NCBI GenBank assembly: GCA_030620095.1
Contig: JAUTXW010004695.1
Coordinates: forward strand, 992,001 to 1,056,000
Direction of reading: 5' to 3'
From: Kuschelorhynchus macadamiae
Lineage: Eukaryota > Arthropoda > Insecta > Coleoptera > Curculionidae
DNA length: 64,000 nucleotides
The translations under genes and the position numbers were made by a program. Under the pieces are notes generated by a model. The model saw only the letters and a program-made list of their open reading frames with translations. It had not been told where the DNA came from and made no database searches. Position 1 is the first letter of the stretch. The number at the start of each line of letters is the position of its first letter. This document shows positions 1-9,891 of the stretch, in pieces.

Positions 1-31
1 TTAAATAACATCAATGCTGTATCAAACATCA

Positions 32-292
32 CAGTGGCGTAACTCAACAACGTCCGTCGCTATAATAAGTACATATAAATAAAAAAAATTAGGAGATTTC
101 ATAAATCGCAAAAAAATAATTAAATTTATCACAACTACTTAAATGTGCGAATTTATAAATCCCTAGTTTTTAGTTCTATCGATAGTTCTAATACGACAGT
201 TTTTTCTGTAGACTTTAACCGGGTCGCCGGGCCCCGAAAGGCTCGGGCCCTGACGCAACCGCATTACTCGCACCATTGTAGTTACGCCACTG
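32..292. mobile_element. hAT-type MITE with 8-bp target site duplication
   Basis: Perfect 13-bp terminal inverted repeats, CAGTGGCGTAACT at the left and its complement at the right. They begin with CAG and end with CTG, as in hAT elements. The flanking octamers are AAACATCA (24-31) and AAACACCA (293-300), a 7/8 match that fits an 8-bp hAT duplication. The inside is non-coding, with a GC-rich hairpin-like segment around 220-260 that stands out from the AT-rich surroundings. No transposase is present, so the element was mobilised in trans. The hAT assignment is from the TIR and duplication length only. Confidence 0.75.
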
Positions 293-300
293 AAACACCA

Positions 301-1134
301 TTAATGATTTTTGTCAGAGAAAATGCATATTTTGGAAAACCCAAATTTTATTTAGGTATATCAAGCTATTTTTAGCTCTTTTTAAATATATCATTTGAAA
401 AAGTTACAATGTAGCCTACCATGGCAGGAGATAATTTGTTAGTGGAGTGGAATTTTTAGTTTTTACTTTATTCCGCAAATACTCACGATAGAAATATAAC
501 ATAGCAGCTCGCGTTTAGACTATTGAAATATTATTATGTTTAAGGAAAAGTCGTAGTCATTTAGAACGATATCCTCACACTATAGTCAGGATACTTAAAT
601 ACGCAGAACTATGTGGCCATTTCTCAATTAGTTTGGAGTGAAATTTTATGGTTAATTTAAAAAAGCCCCCGTTTACAAAATATGTGGTAGTTGGTGAACT
701 GGTTTGAGCTAAAGGTCATAAGACCACTTCTAAAATGAAGGATGTTGCAAATATTTTCAAGGGGCCTTAAAGCAAGTGGATTCCCAGTAGATATAATTAA
801 GGTAGCGGAAAGAATATGGAAATTTTATGGATAAAACTATTGCCAACTAGCGGCAATGACGACAATATAAACCGATTACTCAGAAGATGAATATGGCGAA
901 ATGATATTAATGCAAATAATGATTTTTTAGGGCCAAGGTATTGATATTATAAAATGTGTTTATATTTGTCCATTTATTTTTGCAACAAATATAAGTTACT
1001 ACTTGTCTGTAGAAACGCCCCTGAAATATTAATTTTCCCAGGAACTTTTTTTAGAAATAATATGAACTACAAGTATACTAGTTAATCTTTAATGGTTTTT
1101 AAATGATATGAGGTATGAGCCATAAACCACTATA
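301..1134. other. intergenic, no recognised gene
   Basis: AT-rich sequence with no recognised family. A short plus-strand reading frame around 735-825 (MKDVANIFKG then an alternative-frame LKASGFPVDIIKVAERIWKF) has protein-like composition and may be a decayed coding scrap. I cannot assign it. Confidence 0.3.
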
Positions 1135-1880
1135 CAGGGTAAGCCAATGAAAACTTTACATTCGGGCTTTGTAGTATTTATAAATCTTATATTTCAGATG
1201 ACCTCATAGAAAAAAGTTCTTTGGATTCAGATCAAGTCAGCTGGGTGGCCACTTAATCTGTCCCCTTCTTCCAATCCAACTTTGAGGAAATTTTTTATCT
1301 AAAAATTGTTGTACAGGCTGTACGAAATGAGTTGGTGCGCCATCTGGTTGAAAAATGCTCGTATGATGGACTTTTTCATTCTCCGATACTTCACGAGGCC
1401 TGGATATATAGCATTCTCTAATAATTCCAAATAAATGTCGCCATTGTGATTTCCGGGTAAAAAAAGAGGCCGATTATGTGATTTCCGTAAATATCCGCCT
1501 AGATATTTAATTTTTGAGGATACTGAGTATGTACTTTACCGATAGTTTTGGATTTTCATCTAACCAATACCGACAGTTATCTATTTAGAATGCCATTAAG
1601 GTAAAATGAATACTCATCCGAAAAAGAGATATCGAACCTGTATTTTTTGACAAACATTGCAATTTCCCTTAGAGTAAGAATTAAAGTAGAGATCACAATT
1701 CATTAATAAATCACATTAGGGGTATGCGCCAACATGGTTCCCTTTTTTTCACATTCTATCGACCAATGTTTACGATAAAACAAAAAGTGGGGATGGGCCA
1801 TGTTCAAGCCGTGGCCATTTGTTGACGAATGTCAGTAGCGGCGCGAGTTTTCACTTCCTGCATAAGGAAATATCCTTAAT
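1135..1880 (-). pseudogene. mariner-like (MLE) transposase relic
   Basis: A decayed DDE transposase read on the minus strand in several frames. Visible blocks, N to C: FSDEYSFYLNG (first catalytic D), QPDGAPTHFVQPVQQFLDKK (second D), SWIGRRGQIKWPP, then LDLNPKNFFL with GHLKYKIYK. These are the hallmarks of the MLE group that dominates this window. At least six frame changes or stops. The third acidic residue appears as N. A TACAGGG-type end starts at 1133 next to the 3' end; the N-terminal DNA-binding part and the other end are not recognisable. Function would be cut-and-paste transposition at TA; it is dead. Confidence 0.7.
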
Positions 1881-2479
1881 CGTGAAAACATTATCGTTAC
1901 GGGTTTTTACAGATCTTCATGTTTTTCCATTACTGTCGGTCGGTCGGTCTGTTCCAGTATAGCTAAAAAATCCACTTACTCGATTAACTTTAATTTTATT
2001 TAATTTTCCACAAAAATTATGTCTGATACAAAAAAATATTGGTATGAATTCAATATGGCGAAACAAAATGACGTTAAAATGCTGTTAAAATATTTGATGT
2101 ACGAAAATGAAGAAATGGGCCATGCTTCATTATCATTGACAAAAGGAAGGGTTCTTACCTATTCCTTAATGAGGCAAATAGGTATTTTTACAAATATCAA
2201 AGAATAATCGTTCCCTACTTCACCATTAAAAACAAACCAGTAAGTTAGGTAAGTTTAAAAGGAAATTAGTTATTTATGTATTATTAAACTTTAGTTTTTG
2301 GTTATGTTTTCCTTATGGCACTGTCATTTTGTAATTGTGACATTTACAAAAATTATTTGTTCAGTTGTTAAAAATGTTATCTTAAACCTGTAACTGTCAA
2401 GTTAGACCTTGTCTAAATTTAAACCTCTTTATTGAATACTATTGTTAGAGTTTTAAACAATAATCAATACTCTTAACGC
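1881..2479. other. no recognised gene; one small ORF at 2019-2207 (+)
   Basis: An ATG-started 62-codon frame at 2019-2207 (MSDTKKYWYEF...) has no match I recognise and no promoter or splice context that supports it. It may be chance in AT-rich DNA. The rest is unassigned. Confidence 0.2.
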
Positions 2480-2790
2480 GCTTTTATTGACTTCCTACTC
2501 GTCTGATTGTATGTTTGTATGTCTGTGTTTTTTAGTCAATGTTTAGAAATTCAAAATTGCAGCGCCAATACGGCCGACGAAAAATGGCGGCACCAACATA
2601 GCAGACTAATTTCAAAATGTTTGCAGATTTTATTAAAATTCGGCATTTAGGGGTATTTAAGACTACACATCATGAATTTTTGTCAACATTTTAAAAATTC
2701 AAAATTGTAATGCCAACATGGCGGCGGAATTTTAATATTTGTACAGATTTGAGAGACTGGAAACACACTTCTATTCTTTGTATGAAAATT
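2480..2790 (-). repeat. dispersed repeat related to 28390-29035
   Basis: Contains repeated GCGCCAATACGGCCG and ATGGCGGC blocks spaced about 150 bp apart. On the minus strand these read GCCGCCATTTT, like the blocks at 28,610-28,770. Probably the 3' non-coding part of an unidentified element. No coding capacity seen. Confidence 0.35.
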
Positions 2791-3779
2791 TTATTGCATC
2801 ATGTTTAAACATATTCACTGTAATATAAATTGGTATAAATATTGGTGTTCCTGGTTAGGCTTGGCATCGTCGTACGATCGTCCTTAAACTGTGAGGTTAA
2901 CTTGACAGTGGCTAAATATGTAAATAATGAACTCTATTTTTATTCCTACTCTAAGGCACGACCCCCCTCTTCTATTCAGATTTCGGGGGTTATTCTCCCC
3001 CATCTAGGGAGTTAAAGCTGCGGGGATAAAAAAAAGCTGAAAAATAGTTCTCTGTTACATCAAAAATCGACGGGTGCGAGCGTTTTCTATTTTAAAACCG
3101 AAAATCGGGGCGTACAATTTTCGTTGATTCACCCCGTATATAAGTATATTAGAATATTATACAAGATATTTTAATTGTCCTGTCTGCAAAATCGGATTCT
3201 TGTCGAATTAATTTTTAGGGCTGTTTGTTTTTATGAAATAGACAATAGATTGCTATAATGGCTTTTTCAACCGTGGTACACCAAACTTTTTACATCCTTC
3301 CTTCGTGATTTGTCTATTTATAAGGTAACCTAAATGATACTGTTCTAGTTTAGCACTAAACTGGACTATGATATGTATTTCAACCAGAGTAAACGGTAAT
3401 ATTTGTTTGCGTACAAACACAGCGTGTGTAAACAAAGGACCTTGTAAAGCGGCTAATACAACCTGGAACGTTTGAGCAGTTATGTCCATTAGGTTTGATA
3501 TCACGTATATTAATAAACATTACAGGATGTCGCAGAAAATGTTGGCAATCTCTTGGATGGAGATAGATCAACAAATAATATGTCAGGTTGTCCCTGTGGA
3601 CTCTGGGTGCGTGTACTAGTCGTATTCGTACCTTAGATGTCTAGTTTTACACACTTATTTTCGATCCTATTTTACTATTATCATAACCTTGACGGCTATT
3701 TTTCATTAACAAACGTCCGCTGGTCCGATACGTCCGGTTACGGATATATATGATATATATTTATCTGTAAAAATCTCAT
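2791..3779. other. no recognised gene; one element-end-like motif
   Basis: Contains a GC-richer segment at 2950-3145 ending in a TTCACCCCGTATA motif (about 3128-3140) that resembles the outer ends of TA-inserting elements. Overlapping minus-strand ORFs at 3253-3574 match nothing I know and look like chance frames. Confidence 0.25.
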
Positions 3780-4160
3780 TAAAAAAAATTTGCTATTTAA
3801 AAGTTAGGAATACTAGACGTTTTTTTGGACAGCTGCAAAAATATTTGTTTCAAATAAATTACGACATTAAAAGTTACAAGAAACTGTAAAACCCGTATCC
3901 AAAAATTTTAAGCAGTTCAGAAGTTAGGGGAAAATAATTTTTTTTGACATATCAATTTTTTTTTAATTACGGGGAAATTTTTTTTGACACATGGTACTGT
4001 GAAAACCGTATATAAAAATTTTAAGTAGATCACATGTTACAGGAAAAACAAATTTTTTTGAGAGCTGTCATTATATGTTTTCAAAATAAATTACTCCCCT
4101 AAAAGTTAGATCAAAATACAAGAGTTCTAACCACACTATACCACAACTTGCTACGTTTTA

Positions 4161-4195
4161 TACGCGCGTTTCGCTAACCAAGTTAGCATCATCAG
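4161..4195 (-). ncRNA. hammerhead-like ribozyme core (intact arm)
   Basis: On the minus strand: CTGATGA, then T, then stem II GCTAA/TTAGC closed by loop CTTGG, then GAAA, then ACGCGCGTA. The C3-A9 box and the GAAA box are complete and stem II has five pairs. The 2-bp stem III with a GCGC loop would place cleavage after GUA. The extra U between A9 and stem II departs from the canonical core but recurs in the unrelated array at 27.8 kb. Activity is inferred, not shown. Confidence 0.55.
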
Positions 4196-4227
4196 CAGAT
4201 GATATAAACTGAGTTCATATCATCTGG

Positions 4228-4262
4228 TGATGATGTTAACTTGGTTACCGAAACGCGCGTCC
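4228..4262 (+). ncRNA. hammerhead-like core, degenerate arm
   Basis: The mirror copy on the plus strand. The first box reads GTGATGA instead of CTGATGA, so the essential C3 is lost, and stem II (GTTAA against TTACC) is mispaired. GAAACGCGCGTC is kept. Predicted inactive. Confidence 0.45.
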
Positions 4263-4619
4263 GGAACGTAGTAAGTTGTGGTGTAGTGTGGTTAGAACTC
4301 TTGTATTTTGATCTATCTTCCAGCACAGGTTCCAGTGTTAGGAGTTAGCCCCTAAAAGATTCATTCAATTTTGAAAACCGTATTTAAAAAATTTATAAAG
4401 TTTAAAAGTTAAAGAAAAAAAAAAGTTTTTTGTGCAAACTTTACCTCCTAGTAACTCCTGTATATATTCCAAGACGCTTCCTAAACTGTCCATTTTGTGT
4501 ACCTTTTTGAATACTTTTCGGCGCCGTAACCAGTTTTTAGTCTTAACTACGTGATACGTGTTTACATAAGTGAGTTATTAAGAATATTTTTAAATGTAAA
4601 CTGATGTATCTATAAATAA

Positions 4620-5045
4620 AAAATTAGTGTAAAAAATATTTAAAAAAGCTTTTTTAAATTATTGATTTGAAACGTAACAAAATAATTAAATTTACATAAA
4701 CATAAAACTTTTAAAAATTTGAATATTTTCTTAAAAGCTTGAGGCGTGAGACGTCTTCATACTAAAGTAAAGCTGAAAGCTTTAAAAAAATTAAATTTTT
4801 AAAACTTCTGTGTTTAAGTTAAACTCTTTTTTACTTTTCAGTTTATTAGTTTATAAATAAAAGCTTTTTTAAAAAGGAAATTTTTTATTTACTTTATAGT
4901 ATTATTTTTTACTTCCCCTGTATACACGATTGGACACAATAATATTGTATTATCAACGGGTTTATGTATGTATATCAAATTTCAGTCCATTTCGGTAACG
5001 GGGACTACTTCAAAAGGTATTTGAATGATTTGACCCAAAGATATG
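4620..5045. repeat. dispersed AT-rich repeat, second copy at 58330-58830
   Basis: Shares with 58,600-58,750 a block TTGAATATTTTC(T/G)TAAAAG followed by CTTGAGGC and an ACGTC(T)TC motif, then TTTTTACTTTTCAGTT. A flanking segment (about 4917-5037, CACGATTGGACACAATA...) occurs in the other copy inverted at 58,345-58,460. That makes it a fold-back type repeat with one arm kept in each copy. No coding sequence. Confidence 0.45.
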
Positions 5046-5394
5046 TACTAACACACAAATGAAGTTATACATCGTGTAACAAAAGCAAGGAAACGGCAAA
5101 ATATGTCAAGTATCGCTTTCCTGAATTTAATAAAAATATGTCCGCATTGCTGCCAAGTTTACCGTTTTTCTTTTTTTATGCAACACCCTATTTTATATTA
5201 TTTTTTTAAAATCTGCGTAAAATTCTAAAAACTTTTTATTAAAAGCACTTTTTATGAAAGTCAACAGTTTTTGCAAAAATAAGGGTTTAATATACAAAAT
5301 TTATAATATTACATTTTATTAAAATACTCGCTCACAAAAGGTTACCTGATATGTTTGACAATGCTACTTTTGTTGATTTACAAAAATAAATCGT

Positions 5395-5585
5395 TCAACT
5401 GAAACCCAGGGAATTAAAATTTTGATTATACTGGGCTATGGGGATAGAATGCAGAACTTGCAAGAACTATGTAACATTTTTAATGACAAATATCCTGACA
5501 GAAATCCAATGACTAAATCTACCGTAAGTAAAACTAACAAACATTTTCGTGAAACTGGAAAAGTAAAGGTAAAGGAAGCACATAA
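5395..5585 (+). pseudogene. inverted copy of the MLE transposase N-terminus
   Basis: Plus-strand frame reading ILGYGDRMQNLQELCNIF then DKYPDRNPMTKSTVSKTN and KHFRETGKVK. It is the same helix-turn-helix region as residues about 15-60 of the minus-strand gene starting at 6767. It ends at the arm boundary, so it is a duplicated end, not a second gene. Confidence 0.7.
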
Positions 5586-5782
5586 TTCCTGATACCAAAA
5601 CACTAGCAAGAGAAAACAGCCGTCTCAAGTTTAAAAGTAGGCTGTAAAAAAACAACAGAAACAATACAATACAAAAAAGAAACACCTAATACAACAAACA
5701 ATAAATTAATCAAACTAAGTAAGGTGTTTAAAATATTGTTCATTTACTTCCTGACAGTAACCCAAGTACTGTAGAAAAAAAT

Positions 5783-6767
5783 TTAATATATTAAAAAGGA
5801 TGCCAGTCTCCTCGATTCGTCTACATTTGATTCTATTCGCTCCTTTAAATCTCTGAGGTCACTAGGCTGAGTTTTATACACCAGAATTTTAAGTAGTCGA
5901 AGGGCGTCAGTCCGGAAACCAGGGTGGCCACTCCATTGCACCACTACGTCCAATCCATCTTCCAAAAAAAAATTGTCTTTCCGAACATTCTGAGCAATAT
6001 GAGGTGGAGCACCATCCTGCTGAAACTATACGTAAACATTTAGTGCATCATTCAGGTACAAATAAAGAACTTACGATTATTCGGAAATAGTTCTGCAATA
6101 GCTGAGACAATTTCGGTCCTTAGAAGATTCAAATATCTTTCTCCAGTTAATGTGTCTTCCATGAAGAAGGAATGGATTATTTTTACACCCTCTACACCAA
6201 ACATTTATCGTATCCAATGTAGATTTTCCCTGACCCAATATCTACGATCATGTGTGTTAACTTTTCCATTAAAAAAAGTTGCTTCGTCAGAAAAAATAAT
6301 TTGATTGACAAAATTTAGATTAGTATTGCAACGTTCCATCATAATTTCACAACATTCCAAGCGCCTATCGTGATCAGTCTCAGTGAGTTCTTGCACCAAA
6401 GTGGTTTTGTATGGATGACACTTTTCGGTTTTTAGAATTCGATCTATAGGGACATGTGTGGGACGTCATTTTCTTTTGCTAATGTTCTGGTAGAAAGGTG
6501 CGGATTCTCTTCTAAACTGCTTAAAGTATTCAGAGCCTTATCACCATCTGTTGCGCTTTTAGATGTGCCAGAACGTACAGCATCTTAAATATTTCCAGTT
6601 TCACGAAACTCTTTGTTAGTTGTACTTACGGTAGATTTAGTTATTGGATTTCTGTTTGGATATTTGTCAATGAAAATGTTACAAACATCTTGCAGATTTC
6701 GTATTGTATCCCCATAACCCACCATAATTAAAATTTCAGTTCTTTGGCTTTCAGTTAAACGATTCAT
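5783..6767 (-). pseudogene. MLE transposase, broken
   Basis: Starts MNRLTESQRTEILIMVGYGD. Residues 1-60 are a helix-turn-helix region ending KEFRETGNI. A stop follows, then frames with KCHPYKTTLVQELTETDHDR (linker), IIFSDEATFFNGKVNTHDRR (first catalytic D near 6275), a tract with FFMEDTLTGERYLNLLRTEI, then decayed DGAPPH and PDLTPLD regions around 5880-6020. Cut-and-paste transposase of the IS630-Tc1-mariner superfamily. Several stops and frameshifts make it non-functional. The helix-turn-helix half is duplicated in the opposite arm. Confidence 0.75.
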
Positions 6768-7143
6768 TTTTGTAAATCAACAAAATTGACATTGTCAAAC
6801 GTATATATCAGATAACATTTTGTGTGGAGGTATTTTAATGAAAGGTAATACTTTAAATTATGAATATTAGACTTTTTTTTAACAAAAACTGTTGCCATTC
6901 ATAAAAAGTGCTCTTAATAAAAAATATTAAGAATTTTACGCATATTTTAAAAGATAATTAATATATGGTTTTCTATAAAAAAAAATCCTTTTATAACAGA
7001 AAAACGGTAAACTTGGCAGCGATGCGAAACTCGTCATTGGATCTGTCATAATTTCGTACCTAAGTGTACATATTTTCATTAAATTCAGGTAAGCGGGAGC
7101 TGAGATATTTGGCCGCTTCCTTACTTTTATTACACGCTGTATA

Positions 7144-8156
7144 AAAGCTTATAAAATAAAGCTGTTTTGCATATTATCACATTCCTTAACTTTCAGATTT
7201 AAATAGATAGAGTGGCATGTTATGAGTTGCAGGATTTTCAAAGTTCTCTAAAACAATTTACGATCAGTGTCATTAAAACGGTACCACATTCTACCCGAAG
7301 GTTTAACTAAGTTAAAAGAGAATTACTAAAACCTTTGTGAACTTTTTCTGAGTGGCAGTTATTAAAATTGCAAGAGAAAATTAGGTCACAGTTCCAGTTT
7401 TTTTATTGTTGCTCACGCGAGGGATAGAATGACATTAGACAAAAAGAATAAGAGAGTAAAGCGAACTTTAATTAACTCTATTAACGTGCTCGATAAAGCG
7501 AAGCTACTAACAAAGGCCTTAAACGAAAAACGAATAATGATAAACTGGCTTCAGATCTTCTATAAAAGATGATCCGCGGAATATTTACTAGTCAGTCATC
7601 AATTTATAACTGACAAATGTGGTTGGTAATACAGCGACTTTATTTTTATTCTATGGTGATAAAAAGCACAAGAAACCAAATACAGTTTTGTGGCTGCGAA
7701 ATGTATTTAAAAATTGTTGTAGAGTACGTTTAACGAATTGGCCAATTAATTGGGCGAAAAATAATTGATTTTCTCACAAAAATACAACCTGGAAACCGAT
7801 TGGATATGTTCATGCGTCATGTTAGAAAATAGATAAAATGAAAGCTTATATGCTTATAAATCTTACAGTAAATTCCAAAATATATGAAAAAGAATATATC
7901 AAGCAAAAACAGCCGTTTTTCACAAGGTTATGGCCGTCTGACGTCACACCGCATATAAACACTGTAGCGTTATTATTGTTTCTAGGATATTGTGAACGTT
8001 TACGTGAGTTTAATTTTTATTACGGTGTTAGTTACGTGACTATAAGCAAAAATTTGCAAGCGAGAGTTGTAGTGAATGCTTCCACTACGCATGTTACCCC
8101 AATAAATGGTGTTTTGTGTACGTTGTACGAACACATCTGTAATTACACCAAATAAA
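7144..8156. other. no recognised gene; 105-codon ORF at 7838-8155 (+)
   Basis: The ORF at 7838-8155 starts with ATG (MKAYMLINLTV...) and ends just before the inverted repeat of the recombinase element. I do not recognise it. It contains a TGACGTCA-like site at about 7938-7946, and a similar TGACGTCA lies at 10408-10415, so it may be non-coding flank of the recombinase element rather than a gene. Confidence 0.25.
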
Positions 8157-8256
8157 TTTTCCCCCTCCCTGTAGTGTAAGTAACCTATTTTGACACTACT
8201 TTGACAGACGTAAGTGAAAGTTACTCAACAAGGTATTGGTTGCCCTTAAGGACAGC

Positions 8257-8274
8257 ATGTAAGTCAACTTACAT
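8257..8274. promoter_or_regulatory. candidate recombinase recognition site, left
   Basis: A perfect palindrome ATGTAAGT-CA-ACTTACAT, 3' of the recombinase gene. The half site recurs at 9681-9691 and, inverted, at 9727-9736 on the far side of the gene. Paired inverted half sites are what tyrosine recombinases bind. Role inferred. Confidence 0.35.
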
Positions 8275-8368
8275 CCCTAGGGAAATAATAATCTAAAATT
8301 ATTATAAGTAGCTTTAATTTTTGATTTCATTAACATATTACAAAAATCCGGACAAAAATCCGGTGATA

Positions 8369-9471
8369 TTAATTGAAATGATTATTAATGGTACAATTAT
8401 TACAATTATTCATATTATTAATAAAATTTGGAAATACGTGTTCTCGTTTCTTCTCGATGTGTATTACATTTTCTGACTCCACAGATCCTTCATTTCTAAC
8501 CAATGTTTCTGTCACTGTTGAAGCACTGCAAGAGACTTCTGGCTGGGTCTTATGGTACAAAATTTCATTCGCTACTTCCTTTTTATTATTGAGGCTCCCA
8601 GCTACGTAACTTTCCGCAATAGTAGCGGATTTCCATCCACCATGTCGCTTGATAGCTAATACATCAACTCCAGTATTTGCTAATAAAGTTACCGAAGTTC
8701 TTCTAAAAGAGTGTCCAGTATACATTTTGAAGTTCTCAAACTTTAGAAATTTCGCAATTTTAGTTGGAATTGGCAAAAACGTATTTTTCCCAACAGGTTG
8801 GTTTAAGCACTTTCCATTTTGATATCGCATAAAGAAGCGTGGATTAATAGTCGTCATGTGGGATCTTGTATCAATGTACTTTTGAACTATTTTAAAATGA
8901 CAAACCTAAGTGTCGCCACTTTTTGTCACTGTAAATGTACGTGACATTACATTTTTGGAGTCAGGAATGGTCACAATTATGACTTCTTGACTTATTTTAA
9001 CATTGTCCATTTTCATTTCACAGAGTTCATTAGAACGGCACGCTCCAGCAACTCCCATTACCATTACGACCTTCATCAATAAGTATATATCATCGGGGGC
9101 TTCAAGCATGAACTTATTCACATCTTTCCTGTTAAACATATTGGATTTTTTGGGTCTATAACCATCACTTTTTCTTTTCAAAAATGCTCTGCTCGAAGTT
9201 TTGGATACTTAGAAATGTCTATATTCTCCTCTATAAAAAGGGTAGACTTCAGCATCAAATACTCACACCATAAGCTTGATGGGACTTCAATATAGCACTT
9301 TTTTCGTGGAAATACGGCAAAAACAAGGTTTGCAGTAGCCGTCTTGCTTTGGCACCAATTCTTAAAGGATTTATATGCTGCTTCATACCTTTTTTTCGAC
9401 TTTTCTGGTAGTAGAGATAAACAAGCAATATTCGCTGATTCTTCTATGTCTGAAACATCCATTTTGTCCAT
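8369..9471 (-). pseudogene. tyrosine recombinase (Crypton-like), two lesions
   Basis: About 367 codons from ATG at 9471. N-terminal SAM-like core-binding part (LLPEKSKKRYEAAYKSFKNW near residue 20). Catalytic part follows: R in GACRSNELCEM (about residue 146), H and R in GHSFRRTS (about 253), H in RHGGWKS (about 275) and the nucleophile Y in IAESYV (about 289). All signature residues of the family are present. A low-complexity tail ends with NNCNNCTIN. Two lesions only: a frameshift in a run of T near 9184 and an in-frame TAG near 8906; reading resumes in the same frame after the stop. Role: DNA strand cutting and rejoining at specific sites. This ~350-residue family is widespread in arthropods; the Crypton label is family knowledge, not tested here. 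Confidence 0.75.
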
Positions 9472-9666
9472 ACAGAATCAAACAATTCCCTATGAATTGT
9501 CAACTTGACGTTGTTGATAAAATAAAAACTGCTTATGTTGCTCTGGCAACGGATCACGGCTGCCTTCATAATTTAATGAGAATGCTATGGAATGTAATGA
9601 TAATGGAAATCCAAAAATATATCCAGCATTTTCTTGTAAACATACAATACAGGGAGGGGGAAAAAT

Positions 9667-9750
9667 GTTATATACTATATGGGATGTAAGTACATTAACC
9701 AATCTCGAACTTTTTTGGTAAATGTTACTTACATCCTTTATAGTATAAAT
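9667..9750. repeat. 84-bp hairpin beside the recombinase gene
   Basis: Arms 9667-9700 and 9717-9750 are imperfect inverted copies around a 16-nt loop. They contain GGGATGTAAGT and ACTTACATCC, the same half site as the palindrome at 8257-8274. This is the candidate right-hand recombination site or a terminal structure. Confidence 0.45.
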
Positions 9751-9759
9751 AACTATTTT

Positions 9760-9891
9760 GTACGTGTGTCTAGGGAGGATAACAATCGTAAGAAACGATG
9801 GTTTGCAACAGCAAGACGTGACAAGCCCAAATCAAAAAGCGAATTTTTCTGTGGTGAAGATCATTTTAATGTAAATTCGAAATATGGTTAA
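9760..9891 (+). pseudogene. C-terminal part of a THAP zinc-finger domain
   Basis: The frame reads VSREDNNRKKRWFATARRDK, then PKSKSEFFCGEDHFNV, then SKYG and stop at 9891. The W in KRWF, the C and H of CGEDHF and the spacing between them match the second half of the C2CH THAP DNA-binding domain. The first Cys pair would lie upstream and is not found in this frame; it is missing or in another exon. THAP domains occur both in insect genes and in P-type and other transposases. It is transcribed divergently from the recombinase gene. I cannot tell exon from relic. Confidence 0.5.

Larger units (their letters stand above)
4108..4314. repeat. 207-bp palindrome, Penelope-LTR-like, with hammerhead-type cores
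   Basis: The two halves (about 4108-4205 and 4217-4314) are near-perfect inverted copies centred at about 4211. Each arm holds a hammerhead-like core next to the GAAACGCGCG block. Arthropod Penelope-like retroelements are known to carry hammerhead ribozymes in their repeats, including small variants with an altered core and a very short stem III. No Penelope RT or GIY-YIG gene is seen nearby, so this would be a solo or fold-back fragment. Seen: palindrome and motifs. Inferred: Penelope origin. Confidence 0.6.
3780..4450. repeat. degenerate tandem repeat, unit about 105-110 bp
   Basis: A module containing AAAAGTTA(G/C), AAAACCGTAT, AAAATTTTAAG and a TTTTTTTGACA-like block recurs near 3800, 3905, 4010 and again at 4345-4430. 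The array is interrupted by the palindrome at 4108-4314; related unit sequence (CCCCTAAAAG) lies on both sides of it. Confidence 0.45.
5066..7143 (-). mobile_element. MLE with long inverted arms that include the 5' end of its transposase
   Basis: Left arm 5066-5590 and right arm 6586-7143 are inverted copies. Both tips read TATACA(T/G)CGTGTAA from outside inward, and both arms share CTGCCAAGTTTACCGTTTTTC. The right arm contains the 5' end of the minus-strand transposase; the left arm repeats that end in plus orientation. The normal 3' end of the element has therefore been replaced by an inverted 5' end. Confidence 0.7.
8157..9664 (-). mobile_element. Crypton-like tyrosine-recombinase element
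   Basis: A perfect 17-bp inverted repeat, TTTTCCCCCTCCCTGTA at 8157-8173 and its complement at 9648-9664, brackets a tyrosine recombinase gene. Cryptons move by a tyrosine recombinase through a circular intermediate and usually lack terminal inverted repeats, so the bracket is unusual. It may instead be part of the recombination-site architecture. Boundaries are tentative, because a related GGGATGTAAGT motif lies inside the bracket on the left and outside it on the right. Confidence 0.5.

Noticed and set aside
145..375. 76-codon ORF
   Set aside because: Starts with GTG inside the hAT MITE and crosses its end; not a gene.
3253..3574. Two overlapping minus-strand ORFs
   Set aside because: No ATG-supported context, no family resemblance, overlapping frames in AT-rich DNA.
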